Below are positions 24,120 to 31,447 of a stretch of 64,000 nt of DNA, in pieces (within the stretch, counting starts at the first letter, position 1; each line of letters starts with the position of its first letter). The notes below the pieces were generated by a model. That model saw nothing but the letters and a program-made list of their open reading frames with translations. It had not been told where the DNA came from and did no database searches. A program made the translations under genes and the position numbers. The stretch comes from Micromonospora echinaurantiaca (GTDB taxonomy: Bacteria; Actinomycetota; Actinomycetes; Mycobacteriales; Micromonosporaceae). The stretch lies in contig NZ_LT607750.1 of the NCBI RefSeq assembly GCF_900090235.1, positions 5,137,001 to 5,201,000 of the forward strand. The letters run 5' to 3'.

Positions 24120-25357
24120 GCCGGCCACGGCAGCCAGGCGGCCAGCCGGAAGTCACCGGTGTCGTCGCGGCCGTACTCCAGCCGCCCGCCGGCCAGGTGG
24201 ACCCGTTCGGCGATGCCGACCAGACCGGTGCCGGCACCGGGGATCTCCGGATCGGCGACCCCGCCGACCGGCCACCGGTTGCGGATCTCCACGGTCAGCC
24301 CGTCACCCGGAGCGCCGGCCACATCGACGGTGACCGCGGCCCCGGCGGCGTGCTTGCGGGCGTTGGTCAACCCCTCCTGCACGATCCGGTAGACGCTGCG
24401 CCCGACCGCCGCCGGCAGCCGCTCCGCCGCACCGACCAGGTCGCGCACGCTGACCCGGACCCCGGCGACCCGGGACTCCTCGACCAGCGCGGGCAGATCG
24501 GCCAGGGTGGGCTGCGGGCGCTCCGGCTCCTGCCCGGCGCCGGTCTCGGCGCGGAGCACCCCGATCACCTCGCGCAGGTCCTGCAACGCGGCGTGCGCGC
24601 TGCCCCGGATCACGCCGGCCGCCCGCGCCACCTCCTCCGGCGGCGCGTCCGGGCGGAACTCCAGCGCGCCGGCGTGCAGGCTGAGCAGCGAGATCCGGTG
24701 CGCCAGCACGTCGTGCATCTCCCGGGCGATCCGGGTGCGCTCCAGCTGCCGGGCCTGCGCCACCCGCAACTGCTGCTCCGCCTCGGCCCGCTCGGCGCGT
24801 TCCCGCAGCGACACCACCAGCTGGCGGCGGGCCCGGACGAACATCCCCCAGGCGAGCACGGCGACCAGGACCAGCACCGTCCAGATCATCGCCGGCCAGA
24901 ACCTCATGGTCGGGTCGGGGCGCAGCTGGTAGTAGCCGAACGCGGTCAGCAGGTGCACGCCGGTCACCCCCGCCGCCAGCGGGATGGGCCGGTGCACGGT
25001 GAGCGTGAAGATGATGATCAGCAGCGCGCCGGAGGCGGTGACGGAGAAGGCGGAGAGCGGCAGCGTGGCCACCGCCAGCCCGACCGGCCAGCGCCGGCGG
25101 ACCCAGAGCCCGGCCGCGGCGGCCAGGCCGCAGACCGCGTCGACCTCCTCCAGCCACGACGGGCCGGTGTTCAGCGCGTAGCTCGGCTCGGGCGACGCCG
25201 CGTCGGCGGCCGAGAGCAGCACCCAGACCAGGGCGATCAGGAAGCAGAGGCTGTCGATGATCCAGTCGCGGGTGGTCCGCCGCGGCTGCCCGGCCGCCTC
25301 GGTCAGCGCGCCCGGCAGCAGCCAGGGGTGGTCCGGTGCGGCGGCGGTGCTGGTCAC
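24116..25357 (-). CDS. Sensor histidine kinase, HisKA_3 type
   Basis: 413 residues from GTG. Five or six hydrophobic helices occupy residues about 30-180. They are followed by the phospho-acceptor motif REMHDVLAHRISLLSLHAG and an HATPase_c domain whose glycine motif is GTGLVGIAERV. This is the small-membrane-sensor kinase type (DesK/LiaS-like) typically paired with NarL regulators and ABC exporters. It is leaderless (TAGCAT, 6-base gap) and divergent from the ABC genes. Confidence 0.92.
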   Translation of the reverse strand: MTSTAAAPDHPWLLPGALTEAAGQPRRTTRDWIIDSLCFLIALVWVLLSAADAASPEPSYALNTGPSWLEEVDAVCGLAAAAGLWVRRRWPVGLAVATLPLSAFSVTASGALLIIIFTLTVHRPIPLAAGVTGVHLLTAFGYYQLRPDPTMRFWPAMIWTVLVLVAVLAWGMFVRARRQLVVSLRERAERAEAEQQLRVAQARQLERTRIAREMHDVLAHRISLLSLHAGALEFRPDAPPEEVARAAGVIRGSAHAALQDLREVIGVLRAETGAGQEPERPQPTLADLPALVEESRVAGVRVSVRDLVGAAERLPAAVGRSVYRIVQEGLTNARKHAAGAAVTVDVAGAPGDGLTVEIRNRWPVGGVADPEIPGAGTGLVGIAERVHLAGGRLEYGRDDTGDFRLAAWLPWPA

Positions 25358-25363
25358 CTGGCC

Positions 25364-25369
25364 ATGCTA
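25364..25369 (-). promoter_or_regulatory. -10 box TAGCAT of the kinase operon
   Basis: TAGCAT on the minus strand ends 6 bases before the GTG at 25357; leaderless arrangement. Confidence 0.6.
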
Positions 25370-25394
25370 GGCAGCGGTGCCGAGCACCAACCAG

Positions 25395-25430
25395 CTACCA
25401 AAGTCGAGACCTCGGCCTCGACCAAGGTAG
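25395..25430. promoter_or_regulatory. Putative operator in the kinase/ABC divergent region
   Basis: Imperfect inverted repeat CTACCAAAGTCGAG (25395-25408) and CTCGACCAAGGTAG (25417-25430), 11 of 14 positions matching, centred between the divergent two-component and transporter genes. Candidate site for the adjacent NarL regulator. Confidence 0.6.
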
Positions 25431-25490
25431 CCGCGAGGCGAGACCGCCGGCCGCTGCGGGCGACCGACCGGCTCCGGCAGGGTCGTCGGC

Positions 25491-26444
25491 ATGATCACCG
25501 TCGAACACCTCACCAAGCGGTACGGGCGGCACACCGCCGTCGACGACGTGTCGTTCCGCTGCGAGCCGGGCACGGTCACCGGCTTCCTCGGTCCGAACGG
25601 CGCCGGCAAGTCCACCACCATGCGGATGATCTGCGGCCTCACCCCGCCGACCGCCGGTGGCAGCACCGTCGGCGACCGCCCCTACCGGCACCTGCCCAAC
25701 CCCGGCCGCGAGGTGGGCGTGCTGCTGGACGCCTCCGCTCAGCACGCCGGGCGGACCGGCCGGGAGGCGCTGACCGTCGCCGCCCAGACGATGGGCGTGG
25801 ACCGCCGGGAGGTGGCCGTCAAGCTCGACCTCGTCGGCTTGGACGGGGCCGCCGCGAAGCGCCGGGTGCGGGCGTACTCGCTGGGCATGCGGCAGCGGCT
25901 CGGCCTGGCGCACGCGCTGCTGGGCGACCCCCGGGTGCTGATCCTCGACGAGCCGGCCAACGGCCTCGACCCCGAGGGCATCTTCTGGATGCGGGGCCTG
26001 CTGCGCGACTTCGCCGACCGGGGCGGCACCGTGCTGCTCTCCTCGCACCTGCTGCGCGAGGTCGAAGCGGTGGCCGACCGGCTGGTGGTCATCGGCGGCG
26101 GCCGGATCGTGGCCCAGGGCGACAAGGCCGAACTGCTGGCCGGCGCCGGCACCCGGGTGCGCGCCCGGGACCAGCAGGCCCTGCGCCGGGCGCTGGACGC
26201 CGCCGGCCTCGACGTGACCGGTGGCGCCGACGGGGGGCTGCTCGTGCACGCCGAGGCCGAGGCCGTCGGCCAGGCCGCCGCCGACGCCGGCGTCGCCCTC
26301 ACCGAGCTGCGCCCCGCCGACGGCGGCGGCCTGGAGCAGCTCTTCCTCACCCTCACCGCCAGCGAACCGAACGGCGCCGGCGCGAACCCCGGTGCCGGCG
26401 ACAGCCGCACCACCGGCCAGCCGACCAGGGAGACCGTCCGATGA
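25491..26444 (+). CDS. ABC-2 transporter ATP-binding protein
   Basis: 317 residues. Walker A is GPNGAGKSTTMR, the signature is YSLGMRQRLGLAHALLGDP, Walker B is VLILDEPANGLDPEG, and the H-loop is LLSSHLLREVEAV. A C-terminal extension of about 100 residues is typical of drug or lantibiotic exporters of the CcmA family. It overlaps the permease start by ATGA. It is probably induced through the divergent NarL two-component system and protects against a membrane-active compound (inference). Confidence 0.92.
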   Translation: MITVEHLTKRYGRHTAVDDVSFRCEPGTVTGFLGPNGAGKSTTMRMICGLTPPTAGGSTVGDRPYRHLPNPGREVGVLLDASAQHAGRTGREALTVAAQTMGVDRREVAVKLDLVGLDGAAAKRRVRAYSLGMRQRLGLAHALLGDPRVLILDEPANGLDPEGIFWMRGLLRDFADRGGTVLLSSHLLREVEAVADRLVVIGGGRIVAQGDKAELLAGAGTRVRARDQQALRRALDAAGLDVTGGADGGLLVHAEAEAVGQAAADAGVALTELRPADGGGLEQLFLTLTASEPNGAGANPGAGDSRTTGQPTRETVR

Positions 26445-27235
26445 CCACCAGCACCGTCGCCACCGCACCCGCCGCCGCGCCCCGGCACCACCCTGGCCTA
26501 CGCCGGCCGTCCCTGCTCCGGCTCACCGGGGTGGAGCTGCGCAAGCTGGTGGACACCCGGGCCGGGTTCTGGCTGCTGGTCACCATCGGGTTGGTCGCCG
26601 CCGCCATCGTCGTCCTCCAGTTGATCTACGCCAAGGACGCGGACCAGACCTTCACCAACTTCTTCCTCCCCTCGCTGCTGCCGGTCGGCATCCTGCTGCC
26701 GGTGCTCGGCATCCTGTCGATCACCAGCGAGTGGTCCCAGCGCACCGCGCTCACCACGTACGCCCTGGTGCCCCGGCGGGAGCGGGTGATCGCCGCGAAG
26801 CTCGCCGCGGTGGTGCTGGCCGCGCTGGCGTCGGTGCTGGCCAGCCTGGCGGTGGCCGCCGCCGGCACGCTGGTCGCCGGGGCCACCGGCGGCGCCGGCA
26901 CCTGGCGGATCGAGGGGTCGCTGCTGGTGAACGCGGTCGTGCTCCAGGTGGCCAGCGTGCTGATGGGCGCCGGCTTCGGCCTGCTGCTGCTGAACACCCC
27001 GCTGGCCATCGTCAGCTACCTGGTGCTGCCGACCCTCTGGTCGATCCTCGGCGAACTCGTCCGGCCGCTGCGTGGGCCGGCCGGCTGGCTGGACACCGGG
27101 CGCACCATGGAGCCGCTGCTCACCCCGGACGTCACCGGCGAGCAGTGGAGCCGGCTTGCGGTGTCGCTGCTGGTCTGGCTGGTCGTGCCGCTGGTCGCCG
27201 GCCTGGTCCGTACGCTGCGCCGCGAGGTGTCCTGA
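26441..27235 (+). CDS. ABC-2 transporter permease
   Basis: 264 residues; the ATG overlaps the ATPase stop by 4 bases. After a cytoplasmic tail of about 30 residues, six hydrophobic helices are visible (FWLLVTIGLVAAAIVVLQLI; SLLPVGILLPVLGIL; LAAVVLAALASVLASLAVA; QVASVLMGAGFGLLLL; and two more). ITSEWSQRT matches the conserved ABC-2 loop. It forms the membrane channel for the preceding ATPase. Confidence 0.88.
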   Translation: MTTSTVATAPAAAPRHHPGLRRPSLLRLTGVELRKLVDTRAGFWLLVTIGLVAAAIVVLQLIYAKDADQTFTNFFLPSLLPVGILLPVLGILSITSEWSQRTALTTYALVPRRERVIAAKLAAVVLAALASVLASLAVAAAGTLVAGATGGAGTWRIEGSLLVNAVVLQVASVLMGAGFGLLLLNTPLAIVSYLVLPTLWSILGELVRPLRGPAGWLDTGRTMEPLLTPDVTGEQWSRLAVSLLVWLVVPLVAGLVRTLRREVS

Positions 27236-27237
27236 GC

Positions 27238-27978
27238 ATGGACGGTCACGGCGTGCCCACCCGGGTCGACGGCGGCGCGACCGAGCTGGCGATCCTCTGG
27301 GTGGGCCTGCCGGCGGCCGGCGCCGGGGCCGGCGCGCTGCTGGCCCGGTTCGCCGGCTGGATCGCCGAGCTGCCCTGGGCGCCGGTGCAGCAGCTGTTCG
27401 AGGTCGTCGACCGGCTCCCTGACCCGCAGGCCGGCATCGGCGGACTGGCCGTCGGCGCGCTGGGCGGGTTGGCGCTCGGCGCCATGGGCGCCGCGGATCG
27501 GCTGGTCGTCACCATCGACGTCGAGCGGGTCCGGCTGCGCCGCGGCGGCGCGGAACGGGACGTCGAGCGGCGGGCGGCCCGGGCGGTCTTCGTCGACGGC
27601 AAGGACCTCGTGCTGCTCGGCGGCGACGACGAGGAACTGGCCCGGGAGCGGTCGGACCTGTCCGCCGGGCGGCTGTCCGAGGCGTTCCGCGGGCGTGGCT
27701 GGCCGTGGACCGACGGCGACCCGCACCGGGACGCGTACCGGCGGTGGGTGCCGGGACTGCCGGGGCTGCCGAGTGGCGCGGACGCGCTGCTGCGGGCCCG
27801 CCAGCGCGCCGTGGACAAGGAGAAGGGTGGCGAGGTCCGCGAGTTGCGGATGGAGCTGGCCCGCCTCGGGGTGGTGGTCCGCGACGACGGCGAGCGCCAG
27901 TACTGGCGGCTGACCCGATCGGCGGTACCCGGACCGGACCCGGCGACTTCCGGTGAGCGGGAGGTCGACGAACGGTAG
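27238..27978 (+). CDS. YqeB-family membrane protein
   Basis: 246 residues, starting 3 bases after the permease stop, so in the same operon. Two TM regions (about 15-42 and 68-88) precede a cytoplasmic PH-like domain with VTIDVERVRLRRGG, AVFVDGKDLVLLGGD and SDLSAGRLSEAFRGRGWPW. The C-terminal helical part (RWVPGLPGLPSGADALL, ELARLGVVVRDDGERQYWR) is diagnostic of actinobacterial YqeB-like proteins. The function is unknown; co-transcription with the exporter may be meaningful. Confidence 0.8.
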   Translation: MDGHGVPTRVDGGATELAILWVGLPAAGAGAGALLARFAGWIAELPWAPVQQLFEVVDRLPDPQAGIGGLAVGALGGLALGAMGAADRLVVTIDVERVRLRRGGAERDVERRAARAVFVDGKDLVLLGGDDEELARERSDLSAGRLSEAFRGRGWPWTDGDPHRDAYRRWVPGLPGLPSGADALLRARQRAVDKEKGGEVRELRMELARLGVVVRDDGERQYWRLTRSAVPGPDPATSGEREVDER

Positions 27979-28023
27979 CGTTGCTGGCGACGGAGCCTTC
28001 GGGCTGGGCGCTGGGAGCGCACG

Positions 28024-28581
28024 ATGACCGAGCAGCAGCCGTACCGGGTGGTGGCGCGGCAACCCGGCTTCGAGCTGCGCCGCTATCCGGCCCACCTGGT
28101 GGCCGAGATGCAGGTCGAAGGGACCTTCGAACGGGTCGCCGCCGAGGCGTTCCGGCCGCTGGCCGCGTACCTCGGCGGCGCCGACCGGACGCGGGCGGCC
28201 GGCGCGGTCGGCCCGGTCGCGCAGCGGGCCGGGGCGGAGGCGATCGCGATGACGACGCCGGTCGTGCAGGAGGAGGGGGACCGGCCGGGCAGCTGGCTGG
28301 TGCGGTTCGTGCTGCCGGCCCGGTTCACCGCGGCTACCCTGCCCGAGCCCACCGATCCCCGGGTGCGGATCCGGGAGATCCCCGAACAGCTCGCCGCCGC
28401 CGTCCGGTTCGCCGGACGGTGGACGGCGCGGGAGTTCGACCGGCGAGCCACCGCGCTGGGCCGGGCGGTCATCGCCGCCGGGCTGCGCCCGACCGGCGCA
28501 GTCCGCTACGCCCGCTTCGACCCGCCGTGGAGACCCTGGTTCCTGCGCCGCAACGAGGTGGTGCTTCCGGTCGCCGAGTGA
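28024..28581 (+). CDS. SOUL heme-binding family protein
   Basis: 185 residues; GGGAG before the ATG. The family start YRVVARQPGFELRRYPAHLVAEMQV (strand plus RRYP) and the IAMTTPV motif are present, as is FVLPARFTAATLPEPTDPRV. Such SOUL/HBP domain proteins bind heme or other hydrophobic ligands in the cytoplasm; bacterial roles are unclear. A TAGCGT box overlapping the yqeB stop (27976) may be its own promoter. Confidence 0.88.
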   Translation: MTEQQPYRVVARQPGFELRRYPAHLVAEMQVEGTFERVAAEAFRPLAAYLGGADRTRAAGAVGPVAQRAGAEAIAMTTPVVQEEGDRPGSWLVRFVLPARFTAATLPEPTDPRVRIREIPEQLAAAVRFAGRWTAREFDRRATALGRAVIAAGLRPTGAVRYARFDPPWRPWFLRRNEVVLPVAE

Positions 28582-28691
28582 GTCGGGCGCACCTCCCCGG
28601 CCGCGCTCCTCGTTGGAGATGTGCGCGTGCCGGGTGCGGGTGACGCAGGGACACGTCCCGCGCCGGGCGGGACCGGGAAGGGGGGACGACG

Positions 28692-30247
28692 ATGACCTCC
28701 GGCAGCGGCGTCACCGGCGGTGGCAGCGGCATCTTCCGGCGCAAGCCGGTCGAGGAGATCGCCGACACCAGCGCGGAGCAGCTGTCCCGGTCCCTCGGGC
28801 TGTGGCAGCTCACCGCGATCGGTGTCGGTGGCATCATCGGCGCCGGCATCTTCGCCCTGGCCGGCGCGGTGGCCAGCGAGACCGCCGGCCCGGCGGTGCT
28901 GGTGTCCTTCCTGATCGCCGGTCTGGCCAGCGCGGCCGCCGCGCTGTCCTACGCGGAGTTCGCCGGCATGATCCCGAAGGCCGGCTCGGCCTACACCTAC
29001 GGCTACGCGGTGCTCGGCGAGGCGGTGGGCTGGTTCATCGGCTGGGACCTGCTGCTGGAGTACACAGCGATCGTGGCGGTGGTGGCGATCGGCATCTCCG
29101 GCTACTTCAGCTTCCTCGTCGGCGAGCTGGGGCTGGAGCTGCCGGCCTGGATGCTCGGCGCGCCGGGCACCGGCGAGGGGCATGTGGTCGACCTCTTCGC
29201 GGTGGTGCTCTGCCTGCTGATCGCCTTCCTGCTCAACCGGGGCATCAAGACCGCCGCCCAGTTCGAGACGTTCGTCGTCGGGCTGAAGGTCGCCGTGGTG
29301 CTGCTGGTGATCGTGGTCGGCTTCTTCTACGTCAAGACGGCGAACTACTCGCCGTTCTTCCCGTTCGGGCTCAGCGGGGCGTTCACCGGCGCGGCCACCG
29401 TCTTCTTCGCGGTCTTCGGCTACGACGCGATGAGCACCGCCGCCGAGGAGTCCCGGGACGCCCGCCGGCACATGCCGAAGGCGATCGTCTACTCGCTGGC
29501 CATCTCGATGGTCCTGTACGTGCTCGCCACCCTGGTGCTGACCGGCATGCAGAACTACCGGGACATCGACCCGGAGAGCGGCTTCTCCTCGGCCTTCGCC
29601 TCGGTGGGCCTGTCCGGGCTGGCCAGCGTGATCGCGGTCGGCGCGATCATCGGCATCCTGACGGTGATGTTCACCTTCATGCTCGGCGTGACCCGGGTGT
29701 GGTTCTCGATGAGCCGGGACGGCCTGCTGCCCGCGTGGTTCGCCAAGCTGCACCCGGTGCGCCGGGTGCCCAGCCGGGTGACCTGGATCGTCGGGATCGG
29801 CTCCGCGTTGATCGCCGGCTTCCTGCCGATCCGCGAGGCCGCGGAACTGACCAACATCGGCATCCTGCTGGCCTTCGTGGTGGTCTGCATCGCGGTGATC
29901 GTGCTGCGCTACCGCCACCCGACGCGCCGCGGACGTTCCGGCTGCCGGGCATGCCGGTGGTGCCGGCGGTCGGCGCGCTCTTCTCGGTCTGGCTGATCAC
30001 CTTCCTGGCGCCGGAGACCTGGCTGCGGTTCGCTGTCTGGTTCGTGATCGGCGCGTTGATCTACGCCGGCTACGGCTACCGCCGGTCGGCGCTGGCCCGG
30101 CGCAGCCCGTCCGGCCCCTCCGGCTCCTCCGGCCCCTCCGGCTCGTCCGGCTCCTCCGGCCCCTCCGGCTCGTCCGGCTCCTCCGGCCCTTCCGGCTCGT
30201 CCGGCCCGTCGGGTCCGTCGGGGCGCTCCGGGCCGGCCGGGCGGTAG
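28692..30247 (+). pseudogene. APC-family amino-acid permease with a -1 frameshift and repeat tail
   Basis: The first 409 codons encode an APC/CAT cationic amino-acid transporter (GVGGIIGAGIFALAG, AYTYGYAVLGE, VFFAVFGYDAMSTAAEE, twelve-helix pattern). Near 29920 one base is missing: the frame leaves RYRHP, and the expected continuation DAPRTFRLPGMPVVPA, with the last two helices, is found in the next frame up to 30247. Read on in that frame, the protein ends in an SGP/SGS repeat tail of about 45 residues. Either the gene is broken or the base is a sequencing error; the intact restored frame makes an error or a recent mutation likely. Confidence 0.8.
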
Positions 30248-31200
30248 CCGAGGGCGGGCGGGAAGGCCAGCAGCAACGCCATCCCGAGGCCGGCGAGCAC
30301 CCCGGACAGCGAGTAGAGCACGTCGGAGTCGGCGCTGTTGATGGCGGTGTTGCCGGCCAGCGCGGTCAGCGGCGCGCCCAGGTTGAGCGGCAGGGTGCCG
30401 ATGACCACGATCAGCAGCATCGCGTACGGGCCGAGCAGGGCGGCCAGGGCGGCGAGGGCGTGCCACCGCCAGACCGGCCGCCCGTGCGGCCAGTCCCAGG
30501 CCAGCAGGGTGACCCCGGTCAGCAGCACCGCGCCGAGCAGCACTCCGGGCAGGATCCGCGGGCCGGGCGGCACCGCCCGCACCAGCAGGACGGCGGCGGC
30601 CGCCGCCGCGCCGATCCCGACCGCCAGCCGCTGCCGGGCCGGGTGCCACCCCGGGGCCGCCGCCAGCGCGCAACCGAGGGTCAGGGCGAGCAGCAGCAGG
30701 CTGGTGACGACCGCTGCCCGGTTCAGTTCCGGCTCCCGGTCGGTCGGTGACTCGATGCCCGCGGCGATCAGCACCGACACTGCGGTGACGCAGGCGGTGG
30801 CGACCAGCGCCCGCCGATCGCGGCCACCGCGCTGCCGGCGTACGGCGAGGGTGGCGGCGCCGGCGACGGCCGCGCAGCCGGCGACGGCGAGCAGCACGGT
30901 GAAACCCGCGCCGGTGGGGTCGGCCCGGTCCACGGCCACGTCGGCGGCCAGCCACGCGCCGCCCAGCAGCACCGCCGGAACGCTCCACCGGCGGTTGCCG
31001 CCACCGGCCAGCACGAGCCCCGCCACCGCCCCGACGATCGCGACGAAGCGCAGGTCGCGCGCCCAGTAGGCGTTGTTGCCGCGCAGCGCCTCGGGCCACG
31101 GCCCGACCTGCTCGGTCAGCGGTTGCAGGACGGTCATCCCGAGCGCCCAGAGCACCGCGGCGACCGCGGCGAGGAGGAGTCCGGCAGGACGTACGCGCAT
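30076..31200 (-). CDS. Polytopic membrane protein with acidic Pro/Glu repeat tail
   Basis: 374 residues from the ATG at 31200. Nine to ten hydrophobic helices are followed at about residue 320 by PERPDGPDGPDEPEGPEEP repeats and a short basic end. No transporter motif is recognised. The repeat tail is antisense to the repeat tail of the permease gene; the two reading frames overlap for 172 bases. Similar actinobacterial membrane proteins are unnamed. Confidence 0.65.
   Translation of the reverse strand: MRVRPAGLLLAAVAAVLWALGMTVLQPLTEQVGPWPEALRGNNAYWARDLRFVAIVGAVAGLVLAGGGNRRWSVPAVLLGGAWLAADVAVDRADPTGAGFTVLLAVAGCAAVAGAATLAVRRQRGGRDRRALVATACVTAVSVLIAAGIESPTDREPELNRAAVVTSLLLLALTLGCALAAAPGWHPARQRLAVGIGAAAAAAVLLVRAVPPGPRILPGVLLGAVLLTGVTLLAWDWPHGRPVWRWHALAALAALLGPYAMLLIVVIGTLPLNLGAPLTALAGNTAINSADSDVLYSLSGVLAGLGMALLLAFPPALGYRPAGPERPDGPDGPDEPEGPEEPDEPEGPEEPDEPEGPEEPEGPDGLRRASADRR
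30106..30240. repeat. 27-bp tandem repeats shared by two convergent gene tails
   Basis: Repeats built from TCCGGCTCC, TCCGGCCCC and TCCGGCTCG 9-mers, with a 27-bp higher-order period. The plus strand reads (SGS/SGP)n in the permease tail frame; the minus strand reads EPDEPEGPE units in the membrane-protein tail. Confidence 0.9.
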
Positions 31201-31249
31201 GGCCCGCACCCTAGCCGGCCGTCCGCCCGACCGGCGGCCCCGGACGGCC

Positions 31250-31283
31250 GTGGGCCCGCACCGGCGAACCGGTGCGGGCCCAC
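31250..31283 (-). terminator. Strong hairpin terminator
   Basis: A perfect 15-bp stem GTGGGCCCGCACCGG with a CGAA loop, 165 bases after the FtsX-type permease stop and 50 bases before the next leftward gene. The 31284-31447 stretch before it holds no intact gene (see findings). Confidence 0.75.
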
Positions 31284-31447
31284 GGGTTATGGGGTGGTGC
31301 AATCGCTTGTCGCCGGTGTCGCCGCGCCGGAAGGTGTAGTCCGGGTAGCGGTGAGAACCGCTGCTCGCCTGCGCTTTCGCTCCCTAGCAGACCACCGGGA
31401 ACGATCGATGCGAAGAGCCGTCGGATCACATCTGCGTCACGAACCGG

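Noticed and set aside
31211..31429. 72-codon frame upstream of the membrane gene at 30076
   Set aside because: It reads through the terminator hairpin and has no coding signature.
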